The position numbers and the translations under genes are program-made. Below are positions 54,087-61,993 of a DNA stretch of 64,000 nt, piece by piece; the first letter of the stretch is position 1, and the number at the start of each line of letters is the position of its first letter. The stretch lies in the NCBI RefSeq assembly GCF_018860635.1, contig NZ_JAHKPT010000035.1:436241-500240 (forward strand), read 5' to 3'. The notes below the pieces were generated by a model, which saw nothing but the letters and a program-made list of their open reading frames with translations, was not told the origin of the DNA and did no database searches. This stretch comes from Aliiglaciecola lipolytica (GTDB taxonomy: Bacteria > Pseudomonadota > Gammaproteobacteria > Enterobacterales > Alteromonadaceae).

Positions 54087-55283
54087 ATGACTCATTCGGA
54101 GCCAGAGCAGTTGTTAAGTCCCTTTATGCTACTGCTAATGACAACTGCCATTGCTGCAACTGCCGCAAATCTGTATTACAACCAACCTATTTTGCCGCTA
54201 ATTGCCAGTGAATTTAGTTTAAACGACTTACAATTAGGTAGTATTCCCGCATTAACCCAATTCGGTTATGCCTTTGCTTTATTGTTTATATCCCCACTCG
54301 GTGATTCAGTCGTGCGGCGGCAACTAATAGGTATATTATCCTGCGTGCTAGTGTTTGCTTGTGGAATGGCAGTGTGGGCACCTAACATCACAATACTGTT
54401 AATCGCAGTGTTTTTAATTGGTGCCAGTGCCAATATCACTCAGCAGTTAATTCCTTTTGCCGCGTCAATGGTGTCTATGGAAAACAAAGGTACAACCCTT
54501 GGCACATTAATGATGGGATTAACCATTGGTATTTTACTCTCCCGAACATTAAGTGGATTGGTCGGGGAGCTCTTGGGTTGGCGCAGTGTATTCGTTATGT
54601 CAGCGTTATTAGCCGCCTTACTTGGTGTTTTGCTTTGGGTATTTTTGCCGTCAAATAAACCCCAAGCATCGCTGCGCTATTGGCCATTAATAAAAAGTAC
54701 CTTGAGCCTATTTTGCCAGCATAAATCACTGCAGCTGTTTACCTTTTCCGGCGCACTTTGGTTTGCTTCCTTTAATGTCCTGTGGGCAACATTGGCTATT
54801 TATGTCAGCGAAGCCCCCTTTGATTACAATGCTCAACAAGCCGGATTGTTTGGTGTGATCGCATTGGCTGGTGTGATTGGGGCGAAGGTTTCCGGTAAAT
54901 GGGTGAATAGATTTGGTTCTAAAACCTTAATCAAAATGGCCCTCGTTTTAGCCGCTGTAGGATTTGCCATAACGGGATTATTTGCTGGCAATCTTATATC
55001 GTTAATTATCGGAATTATTCTTATCGACTTTGCCATTTTTAGTGCTCAGGTGGCTAATCAGGTGCGTGTTTTTAGTATTGATCCAACCGCCCAAAGCCGA
55101 ATTAATGGTATTTACATGCTCGGCTATTATCTTGGTGGAGCATTAGGCTCGGTTGCTGGTCTGCGGGCATTTTCACTTTTTCAATGGCCCGGTGTAGTAG
55201 CCATCAGTATGCTATTTATTTTGTTTAGTGCGGCTTTTAATTCGATGGCAAAAACTAAACAGCATTCACTTTCAACAGTATGA
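54087..55283 (+). CDS. MFS transporter, AraJ/YgaY-like
   Basis: A 398-residue transporter of about 12 helices with TAANLYYNQPILPLIASEF in helix 1 and FALLFISPLGDSVVRRQLIG in the 2-3 loop, a pattern of drug- or sugar-efflux MFS proteins (YnfM/AraJ-like). The substrate cannot be deduced. It is first in a three-gene operon that is divergent from the LysR gene. Confidence 0.85.
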   Translation: MTHSEPEQLLSPFMLLLMTTAIAATAANLYYNQPILPLIASEFSLNDLQLGSIPALTQFGYAFALLFISPLGDSVVRRQLIGILSCVLVFACGMAVWAPNITILLIAVFLIGASANITQQLIPFAASMVSMENKGTTLGTLMMGLTIGILLSRTLSGLVGELLGWRSVFVMSALLAALLGVLLWVFLPSNKPQASLRYWPLIKSTLSLFCQHKSLQLFTFSGALWFASFNVLWATLAIYVSEAPFDYNAQQAGLFGVIALAGVIGAKVSGKWVNRFGSKTLIKMALVLAAVGFAITGLFAGNLISLIIGIILIDFAIFSAQVANQVRVFSIDPTAQSRINGIYMLGYYLGGALGSVAGLRAFSLFQWPGVVAISMLFILFSAAFNSMAKTKQHSLSTV

Positions 55284-55293
55284 GAGACTTTTC

Positions 55294-56448
55294 ATGACTA
55301 AACTCAACAGGCTAGGTCGCTATACCTTGCTCTGTATTGCCTGTTTAACCATTATGGTAGGGGCCGTTATAGCACCTGGCTTGGTTAGTATATCCAATGC
55401 TCTTGGGGTAGCCGACAACGCCATATTATTAGTCACATTGCCCGCCCTGGGCGCGGTTATCTGTGCGCCTATTGCGGGAAAGTTGATTGATAAATATGGT
55501 GCGTATCCAGCGCTGATTATTGGTTTATTTTTATATGGGCTGGTGGGGGCGAGTGTATATTGGTTGCACGCGCCGGCTTGGATATTTGCCAATCGTTTTT
55601 TACTCGGGGGAATGACGTCGGTCGTGATGGCTGGGTGTACGGTGTTAATTTCTCATTGGTATTTTGCTGAAGAACGCTTAAATATGATCGCCAAACAGGG
55701 CATGGCAATTGAGCTAGGCGGGGTGGTATTTTTGTTTGTAGGTGGTTTGCTAGCCGCTCAACATTGGGCGTTACCGCTGTCACTTTATTTAATTGCTTGG
55801 GTATTTTTGGTGATGCTGTTACTTTTCGTTCCCCGTCGATATCCGGCTGGAATACAAGCGGAACCTGAAGAAGACTCGCCAAAATTACTCTCTGGCTTTT
55901 CCCTCAACAGTGTTTACCTTAGTGCAATGCTGTCGATGGTTTTATTTTTCACTGCCTTTGTTTTAATGCCCAGTAATATGCAAGAGCAAGGTTACAACGA
56001 AACACAAGTGGGCTTTTTATTAGCCTTTATTTCATTGATGGCGGTACTCGCAGCCTCTTTTCTCCCCAAGCTTTGTAGACTATTCAGTGAACAAGGTGTT
56101 TTATCCGTGGCGTTTATTAATTTTGCGGTGTCTTACATTTTCTTTCTACAAACAGGCACAGTCTGTTTAGTAATTGGTGCGGTTATTATCGGCTTTGGTT
56201 TTGGATTTAGTATTCCTTTATTAAATCACATGATCGTTGCGCGAAGTGCAGTAAAGGTGCGCGGTAGAAATTTATCGTACTTCACCATGGCGGTGTTTTT
56301 AGGGCAATTCTTAACGTCTTTTGTTGAGTACATACCAGGTGGAATAGACAATATATTTTTAAGCTGTATGGCGCTATCTGTGTTCATTGCCAGCATTTTA
56401 TGGATTAAAACGATGAGATTCACAAACAAGGTAAAGAGTTCAACATGA
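55294..56448 (+). CDS. MFS transporter (second in operon)
   Basis: A 384-residue transporter of about 12 helices; the start is the ATG at 55294 (10 bases after the previous stop), because the longer frame merely reads back into the upstream gene. Loop 2-3 contains GAVICAPIAGKLIDKYGAYPA, a typical MFS signature. It differs in sequence from the first transporter, so it is not a recent duplicate. The stop overlaps the peroxiredoxin start by four bases (ATGA). Confidence 0.84.
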   Translation: MTKLNRLGRYTLLCIACLTIMVGAVIAPGLVSISNALGVADNAILLVTLPALGAVICAPIAGKLIDKYGAYPALIIGLFLYGLVGASVYWLHAPAWIFANRFLLGGMTSVVMAGCTVLISHWYFAEERLNMIAKQGMAIELGGVVFLFVGGLLAAQHWALPLSLYLIAWVFLVMLLLFVPRRYPAGIQAEPEEDSPKLLSGFSLNSVYLSAMLSMVLFFTAFVLMPSNMQEQGYNETQVGFLLAFISLMAVLAASFLPKLCRLFSEQGVLSVAFINFAVSYIFFLQTGTVCLVIGAVIIGFGFGFSIPLLNHMIVARSAVKVRGRNLSYFTMAVFLGQFLTSFVEYIPGGIDNIFLSCMALSVFIASILWIKTMRFTNKVKSST

Positions 56449-56981
56449 CAAATTTAGTAAAACCCATTCCTGGTAGTACATTTCCGTCCATTGAAGCAAC
56501 GCTTCTTGATGGCTCTAGGGTTAACTTAGGACAGGCTCACGGTGATGCTGATTGGCAAATGTTGATTGTATATCGAGGCCAGCATTGCCCATTATGCGTG
56601 CGATACTTAAATTTATTAGAGCAACACAAAGAAGCGTTAAATGCTATTAGGGTGAGTGTCACTGCCGTCTCAGCAGATTCAAAGGCACAACTAACCGACA
56701 ACATGGACAGCTTAGATGTGTCTTTTCCTATCGCTTATGGCTTAACCGTTGAGCAAATGAAACAGCTAGGCTTGTATATCTCGGCTCCGCGTTCTGAAAC
56801 TGAAACCGATCATGATTTTTCAGAACCGGCCCTGTTTGTCATAAACGGGGAGGGGGTATTGCAGGCTGTGGATATTTCCAATGCGCCTTTTTTACGCCCA
56901 GAATTAGACGTGGTAGTGAGAGGGTTAACCTTTGTTCGTAAACAAACGGACTACCCGATTCGCGGCACACTAGTTTATTAG
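56445..56981 (+). CDS. Peroxiredoxin-like (AhpC/TSA family) protein
   Basis: A 178-residue thioredoxin-fold protein. YRGQHCPLCVRYLNLLEQHK places a CxxC near residues 50-53, and the preceding P-rich segment and later AVSADSKAQ fit the AhpC/TSA family with a CPxC active site. It overlaps the upstream MFS gene by four bases. Its presence in a LysR-controlled transport operon suggests a peroxide- or thiol-linked stress, but that is inference. Confidence 0.85.
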   Translation: MTNLVKPIPGSTFPSIEATLLDGSRVNLGQAHGDADWQMLIVYRGQHCPLCVRYLNLLEQHKEALNAIRVSVTAVSADSKAQLTDNMDSLDVSFPIAYGLTVEQMKQLGLYISAPRSETETDHDFSEPALFVINGEGVLQAVDISNAPFLRPELDVVVRGLTFVRKQTDYPIRGTLVY

Positions 56982-56991
56982 TTATTATTTT

Positions 56992-57035
56992 CTAAACCCC
57001 TAATCCTAGATAAGTTTGAGGATTAGAGGGTTTAG
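56992..57035. terminator. Long stem-loop between convergent operons
   Basis: CTAAACCCCTAATCCT (56992-57007) pairs with AGGATTAGAGGGTTTAG (57019-57035) over 16 bp with one bulged A (57027) and an 11-base loop. There is no T-run on either side, so a processing or stabilising 3' hairpin is at least as likely as a classical terminator. Confidence 0.6.
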
Positions 57036-57063
57036 GTTGTTAGGCTAAATTTACCGCTGCCAT

Positions 57064-58464
57064 TTATGGCTTTAATTCAACATCCGAATCGGCAAGTAAA
57101 TAAATAGTGGCTGCATAGGCCGCAATATTCTGGGCTAATTCATCGGGATCAATTTTATCCAGGGTATCGTCAGGGGTGTGGTGTAGATCAAAATAATCCT
57201 GCCCGTTTTGATTTAAACGAATTGTTGGTACGCCTTTGGCGGCCATTGGAATAATGTCGGGGCCACCTCCTGGTGCATCTGAACGGCCTCTAACGATACC
57301 TAATGGGGCTAGAATTTTGCCAATTTCATCGATTAACAAGGTGGCTTCGGGGTTGAGGTTCGATTCTAGCTGCCAAACGCTTTGCGCGCCAAAATCTGAC
57401 TCCGTGGCCAGTACATGGTTGCTTAAATTCGCTGCATGCTGTTTGGCGTAGGCAAATGCACCTAAAAGCCCGACTTCTTCTGCACCGAACATGACCACCC
57501 GAATAGTACGTTTAGGACGCTTAGGTAACTTTGCAATCAGGGCTGCGGCAGCAGTGGTAATAGCAACACCCGCACCATCATCTACAGCACCAGTACCTAA
57601 ATCCCAGCTATCTAAATGGCCACCTATTAGCACAATCTCTTCCGGTTTTTCGCTACCAATCAAATCAAAAACAACATTTCCGCTGCTGACTTCACCCTTC
57701 CAGTCAGATTCAGAGTGAAGAGATATGCTAAGGGGCTTATCTAAATTATGTAAACGACGAAGGTGGTCAGCATCTGGATTAGAAATGGCAATAACCGGAA
57801 TACTTGCCCATTTGTCACCATCTTTACTCATCATGCCTGAATGCGGGAATCGATGGGAGTCTGAGCCCACTGAACGCACGATTAATGCATCTGCACCACC
57901 GCGCTGAGCGTGTTGCCATCCCACTCTGCGGCGTTGGTTTGCCTGTCCATAACCTGCGCCAACCTGACTCTTAACCATGATATCGCCATCAACAAACGCG
58001 ATTTTGCCTTTTAGCGCTCCTTCTTTTACCTCCATTAGTGCGTGAATATCTCTAAAATAGACCACTTCAGCATTAATGTTTTGTTTTGATGGTGCGGCTC
58101 CACCTAAGGCTGTGCCGTATAATTCTTGGTTGTAAGGAGAGGTAAGGGATATGTGTAAGTTGCCTCTATCCCAGAATGGCATGGTAAAGGGTTCAATGTT
58201 CGCTTTATCAAACCCTAAACTTTTACCTAGTTTTAAGCCCCAATCTCTGGCACGTTTTTCCGCTTCAGAGCCCGCTAGACGAGGGCCAACTTCAGTAGTC
58301 AATGATGTGACTATTTCCATTCCAAGCTCGCTTTTAAGAGCTGTTTGCATAAGCTGCTCGGCGGTTTGCTTCTGTTCAGTGCTCACAATGGCTTCAGCGG
58401 CCAACAATTGAACACTAAAAAGACTCAGTATTGTGCCAAGAACAAGACGTTTACGAAGGTGCAT
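57064..58464 (-). CDS. M28 family zinc peptidase, exported
   Basis: A 466-residue peptidase with a signal peptide (about 1-22). A PA-type insert (about 140-250) precedes the M28 core: IGGHLDSWDLGTGAVDDGAG (His, Asp ligands), RVVMFGAEEVGLLGA (catalytic Glu and ligand) and LHHTPDDTLDKI (last His). This is the layout of carboxypeptidase Q-like/aminopeptidase enzymes. GGAGAA lies five bases before the ATG. It is a single gene; the upstream 450 bases have no certain gene. Confidence 0.9.
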   Translation of the reverse strand: MHLRKRLVLGTILSLFSVQLLAAEAIVSTEQKQTAEQLMQTALKSELGMEIVTSLTTEVGPRLAGSEAEKRARDWGLKLGKSLGFDKANIEPFTMPFWDRGNLHISLTSPYNQELYGTALGGAAPSKQNINAEVVYFRDIHALMEVKEGALKGKIAFVDGDIMVKSQVGAGYGQANQRRRVGWQHAQRGGADALIVRSVGSDSHRFPHSGMMSKDGDKWASIPVIAISNPDADHLRRLHNLDKPLSISLHSESDWKGEVSSGNVVFDLIGSEKPEEIVLIGGHLDSWDLGTGAVDDGAGVAITTAAAALIAKLPKRPKRTIRVVMFGAEEVGLLGAFAYAKQHAANLSNHVLATESDFGAQSVWQLESNLNPEATLLIDEIGKILAPLGIVRGRSDAPGGGPDIIPMAAKGVPTIRLNQNGQDYFDLHHTPDDTLDKIDPDELAQNIAAYAATIYLLADSDVELKP

Positions 58465-58638
58465 GATTTCTCCATTTATTATTATAGGTGCTCAGGTTGG
58501 TTATCGTATTAGTAACAGTTTGGTGAACGTTTAGGGTTAAACGTAATTGGAAAATAACAATCGTCTGAACATCTTAACTAAAACACTATCTAAATTCGAT
58601 ACGCTAAGTAAAATTTCCTCGGCTAACCTATAGTTAAT

Positions 58639-58803
58639 GTGCAACTTTATGTTGCCATTAGTCTTATTTTTAAGCTCAAAGAGGCAGGAATCATACTTGC
58701 CGCTCTTGTCTTTTTTCCTGTCATTGCCGATATTGTCTTAGCCTCGGCAATAATTTGCCTAATTGCTTTTATAACCCCATTGAAAATCAGCCTAAGGGGT
58801 TAG
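58639..58803 (+). CDS. Possible 54-residue hydrophobic ORF (uncertain)
   Basis: In the 456-base gap after the M28 gene an ORF from GTG 58639 to TAG 58801-58803 encodes 54 residues with two hydrophobic stretches (IILAALVFFPVIADIVLASA, then IICLIAFITP) and a basic end. No Shine-Dalgarno is present and there is no in-frame ATG, so it may be a chance ORF or a fragment of a membrane protein gene. The remainder of the gap holds no other candidate. Confidence 0.25.
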   Translation: MQLYVAISLIFKLKEAGIILAALVFFPVIADIVLASAIICLIAFITPLKISLRG

Positions 58804-58868
58804 CCCGCAGCCTAATGGCGCAGCTCCTGTTAGTTAACCTGTATCAGCCTAAATCAAAAACAGTACCT

Positions 58869-58885
58869 TTGGCATAGTCATTGCT
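58869..58885 (+). promoter_or_regulatory. Sigma-54 (-24/-12) promoter of the unknown gene pair
   Basis: TTGGCATAGTCATTGCT fits YTGGCAC-N5-TTGCW: GG at 58871-58872, ten bases, GC at 58883-58884, one mismatch in TGGCAT. The predicted start near 58896 lies about 60 bases before the first gene (58957). Two genes follow one base apart. Confidence 0.72.
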
Positions 58886-58956
58886 GCTCAAACTTATCAT
58901 GCTAAACAAACCGATAATTAGTGGAGATTAGCACTAAATTGACTAATGGGAATGTA

Positions 58957-59403
58957 ATGGAAATAAATAACAATAGTCAGCTGAGTTCTATCTATCAAAG
59001 CAGTAAAAACCAAGGTGTAGATACCACTCTTTCTAACCTGTTATCTAACAATGACAGAGCTGCAGATAAAGTCACTCTGAGCCAGGCCGGCCTTGATGCA
59101 GAAACAAAATTACAAGAAATCGCTAACCGGTATGATCCGACTAATATGTCATATAACGAATTAACCCATATGTCGTCAGAGTTACAACTAAATGGGTTAA
59201 TCACGCCACAACAGGGATTAGCAATGAGAGCGCCTCCAAGTCGAGATTTTGATGCCGATGAAAAATATGACGTATTAGCCTTGGCAAGAAAGTCGGTGGA
59301 GTTTGATCAATCTATTGGCACGGTACAAAACAAAGATGCAAAGCTAAGAGCCAATGTATTTAATGTTTTAGAGAGCTTACAAAGTCAAAATTATAGAGGT
59401 TAA
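58957..59403 (+). CDS. Unknown protein, first gene of a sigma-54-driven pair
   Basis: Start set at the ATG at 58957 (GGGA five bases upstream), giving 148 residues; a GTG twelve codons earlier is a weaker option. Polar and soluble, with no signal peptide. It has an early Asn/Ser-rich segment, then DKVTLSQAGLDAETKLQEIA, a serine-and-threonine segment of the type seen in flagellar and cell-surface proteins, and MSSELQLNGLITPQQGLAMRAPPS. Family not recognised. The sigma-54 promoter suggests a flagellar or nitrogen/stress link; flagellar is favoured by the DKVTLS-type N-terminus but this is weak. Confidence 0.68.
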   Translation: MEINNNSQLSSIYQSSKNQGVDTTLSNLLSNNDRAADKVTLSQAGLDAETKLQEIANRYDPTNMSYNELTHMSSELQLNGLITPQQGLAMRAPPSRDFDADEKYDVLALARKSVEFDQSIGTVQNKDAKLRANVFNVLESLQSQNYRG

Positions 59404-59404
59404 A

Positions 59405-60076
59405 ATGGACGTCACCAATCGTATTTTTAAAACTCACTCACAAACTCTACTGCAACCTAATCAATCGAAAGGAAACAATGGCTTTTCGGAATTATTAGCC
59501 GCTTATCAACAAAATCATCAGGTTCAAAAGGTAGAAAAGCCCGCTACGAATGCGGTTTTCAGTATGAATACTTCCCAAGGTGACCAACAAGAAATCAATC
59601 TAGATGAATATCTCACGCCTGGCGCGCTACCTAACCCGGTGAATTTAAAGGACATACCCTTATTACTGCCAACAGCGCACAACATTGATACCTTATCTAA
59701 ATACTCGCAAAACGAGTTTAAAGCATTGTTAGCACAATATGGCATACCCTCACCACCGGCAAGCATAGAATTCAACACTCAGGGACAGTTAGTTTTACCG
59801 GCCGATTATGCATATTCGACACAGTTGACGCAGGCGTTTACAGAAAACCCCAAAGTTGAAAATGCACTGCGCACAACAGCCGCTATCGCCAGTCATTATG
59901 CCGGTATTATGGAAGGGCAGCCTTTTCGTGACGAAATGTCGACAGCAAGAAATCAAGTTGATAGAGATAGAATAGTGGCGAAATACAGCTATTTATTTGA
60001 TGATAACCGCCCCGCTATACAGATTGTTTTAAGCTTTTTAGACGATGGCAGTATGTTGTTAGGTGAAAAATCATAG
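59405..60076 (+). CDS. Unknown protein, second gene of a sigma-54-driven pair
   Basis: A 223-residue soluble protein with no signal peptide or known motif. It begins MDVTNRIFKTHSQTLLQPNQ, has a long middle region (DIPLLLPTAHNIDTLSKYSQ) and ends FDDNRPAIQIVLSFLDDG. The ATG is one base after the upstream stop and is served by AGAGGT inside that gene's last codons, so translation is coupled. Not recognised. The pair's tight coupling implies a joint function. Confidence 0.66.
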   Translation: MDVTNRIFKTHSQTLLQPNQSKGNNGFSELLAAYQQNHQVQKVEKPATNAVFSMNTSQGDQQEINLDEYLTPGALPNPVNLKDIPLLLPTAHNIDTLSKYSQNEFKALLAQYGIPSPPASIEFNTQGQLVLPADYAYSTQLTQAFTENPKVENALRTTAAIASHYAGIMEGQPFRDEMSTARNQVDRDRIVAKYSYLFDDNRPAIQIVLSFLDDGSMLLGEKS

Positions 60077-60150
60077 GTGATAAAGGTTTGCGGAGCTGTG
60101 GCGGGAATGAGGTAATTAAACCTTAGCAATACCTAGTCAAACAATTCATT

Positions 60151-61170
60151 TTATTGGCTTCGTAAGATACTCATAATTCGGTCATATATGATGCCTGTAA
60201 GTATCACTCTATCTTCACCGGTAGTGTTGGTAAATTGAATGACAACGGTATCAATATCTGGGTGATATCGGGCAATACTTGAATAGCCGAGCACCCAGCC
60301 TGTATGATTATATTCATAAAGTGAAGCATAAATTTTGCGTTCTGCTTCGGTAAACACACTTCCATCGTTTAGGGCTCTTAAAAAGATCCCTACATCTTGT
60401 GCACTGGCTACGTAACCTTGGTCGAGGTGTTTTAAGTCTTCGTCATAGCCTACATAATATCCGCTCATGAGCTCTTTTGTATTGATCTGGTGAATTGAGA
60501 AAAAAGTTCGGTTTAAGCCCAATGGTAAAAGAATCTCATTGCTAATGAAGCGGGAGTAAGGATAACCCAAGGTTTCTGTCATTATTTTTTGTAGCAACAA
60601 ATAATTTGAATTGGAGTAGGCGTAATCAGTTCCTGGTGGGAAGTCCGCAGGTTTGTCTAATACTAAACTCAATACGTCAAGGGAGTTTGATGCCCAATCA
60701 AAGCCTTCCTGATCGGTGAAGTTAGGAATACCACTGCGGTGCTCTACCAACATGCGTAGGGTAATTTTATTTGCATATTCAATACGTTCAGCTAATTGAG
60801 GCAAATAGTCTGCAAGGCTTTGGTCCAGTTTGAGCTGATTGGACGCGACTAGTTTAGCGATTGCCGCCGCTTCATATAATTTTCCAATACTGGCAATTTT
60901 AAATAGAGCATTGCCATATGCCGGTATTTTTTCTTGTCTATTATGCCAACCACTTGCATACAACTGAGCTGGTTTATTGGCCTCATCCACATAGACAATG
61001 ATTCCGTCTATACCTTGTGACGTTGCTTCATGAACTTGTTGCTCAATGGAGTTAGGTACTGGCTTTAAATAATACAGCCCGTATTCCCAAGGCGCGAACA
61101 AATAAATACTTGTTGTTGTCAGGAAACAAGCGAGTAAAACCTTAAGTGTGATCTTTTTCCATTTTTTCAT
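60151..61170 (-). CDS. Beta-lactamase-family serine hydrolase
   Basis: A 339-residue membrane-anchored serine hydrolase (class C beta-lactamase/DD-peptidase fold). One N-terminal membrane helix; the SxxK motif is FKIASIGKLYEAAAIA (near residue 95 from the start), the YxN is YSNSNYLL, and the third motif is HTGW. The start is the ATG at 61170, because the longer frame begins with a TTG without a ribosome-binding site. The substrate is unknown; the fold also includes esterases. It lies downstream of the DUF4386 and AraC genes in the same direction. Confidence 0.83.
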   Translation of the reverse strand: MKKWKKITLKVLLACFLTTTSIYLFAPWEYGLYYLKPVPNSIEQQVHEATSQGIDGIIVYVDEANKPAQLYASGWHNRQEKIPAYGNALFKIASIGKLYEAAAIAKLVASNQLKLDQSLADYLPQLAERIEYANKITLRMLVEHRSGIPNFTDQEGFDWASNSLDVLSLVLDKPADFPPGTDYAYSNSNYLLLQKIMTETLGYPYSRFISNEILLPLGLNRTFFSIHQINTKELMSGYYVGYDEDLKHLDQGYVASAQDVGIFLRALNDGSVFTEAERKIYASLYEYNHTGWVLGYSSIARYHPDIDTVVIQFTNTTGEDRVILTGIIYDRIMSILRSQ

Positions 61171-61231
61171 GGGCACTCTTAGCCTAAAGCAAAACACGGC
61201 AATCAAAATATAGCGTTAATGTCATTCACTT

Positions 61232-61906
61232 CTAGTGTGTTTGTGGTGGTTCACTTAAATGAAAACCTTTAAAAAACAACCACAATGGTAGAAGTAGTTC
61301 AAATAATGCGCCAGGAATATACAGCAAGCCACCGCCAATATTAATGGCGAAAAAATCGGCGCTGACTTTTAGCAACAATAACAAATAGCCGACAAGGCCT
61401 AAAGCGGATAATAACCTTGGGACTAAACGGTGTTGATAAAAGGTAACGCAAAGCATAAAGCCGCAAAGGGCTAGGGGGATCATGCCCAGTTGAAAACTAA
61501 CATAACGTTGCTGTTTTAGAACATCTGCCATAACACTTAAATAGTCAACAGTGGGGGCGATGGCTGTTACCATTTCTTTGCTAATGGCTATTAAAGAAAA
61601 TAATGCTAATGCGCCAATAAGTAGCATAACCGCTTCGATGATCCTAAAGCTAACATAGGTCAAAGCGATTTGCTGACTAAGAGGTTTAATGATGGGAAAT
61701 ATAACGGTGGCTATAGCCACTACAGCGGCAGAGTTAACAAACTCCAATAGGGCGGCTACGGTCAAAAGGTTTCTATTCGGGTACAGATAAAGGATAAAAT
61801 CAGGTGCACTAAATAGCGTCGAAATGATATGACTCGCCGTCATGTAAGCGCCTGTTGATATAATAAATAACGCGCCCACCAGACGAGCAGCGAACAAGTT
61901 TGACAT
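61232..61906 (-). CDS. DUF4386 family membrane protein
   Basis: A 224-residue protein with about six membrane helices and the DUF4386 pattern: ARLVGALFIISTGAYM, VAALLEFVNSAAVVAIATVIFPII, RIIEAVMLLIGALALFSL, then LGLVGYLLLLLKVSADFF. Function unknown. AGGA is present 5' of the ATG. It lies between the AraC and serine hydrolase genes, in the same direction. Confidence 0.82.
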   Translation of the reverse strand: MSNLFAARLVGALFIISTGAYMTASHIISTLFSAPDFILYLYPNRNLLTVAALLEFVNSAAVVAIATVIFPIIKPLSQQIALTYVSFRIIEAVMLLIGALALFSLIAISKEMVTAIAPTVDYLSVMADVLKQQRYVSFQLGMIPLALCGFMLCVTFYQHRLVPRLLSALGLVGYLLLLLKVSADFFAINIGGGLLYIPGALFELLLPLWLFFKGFHLSEPPQTH

Positions 61907-61993
61907 ATGAATTTTCCTCTAGATGATTTTTGATGATAGGGAAAGTTTCAAGGATTTCGAGACTAACGTCGTCCAAATGGGCCCATTCGTTCA

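Noticed and set aside
57940-57960. Match to the GGACAGGCA repeat core inside the M28 gene
   Set aside because: It is about 10 bases, within coding sequence and without the rest of the 40-bp unit, so it is likely chance.
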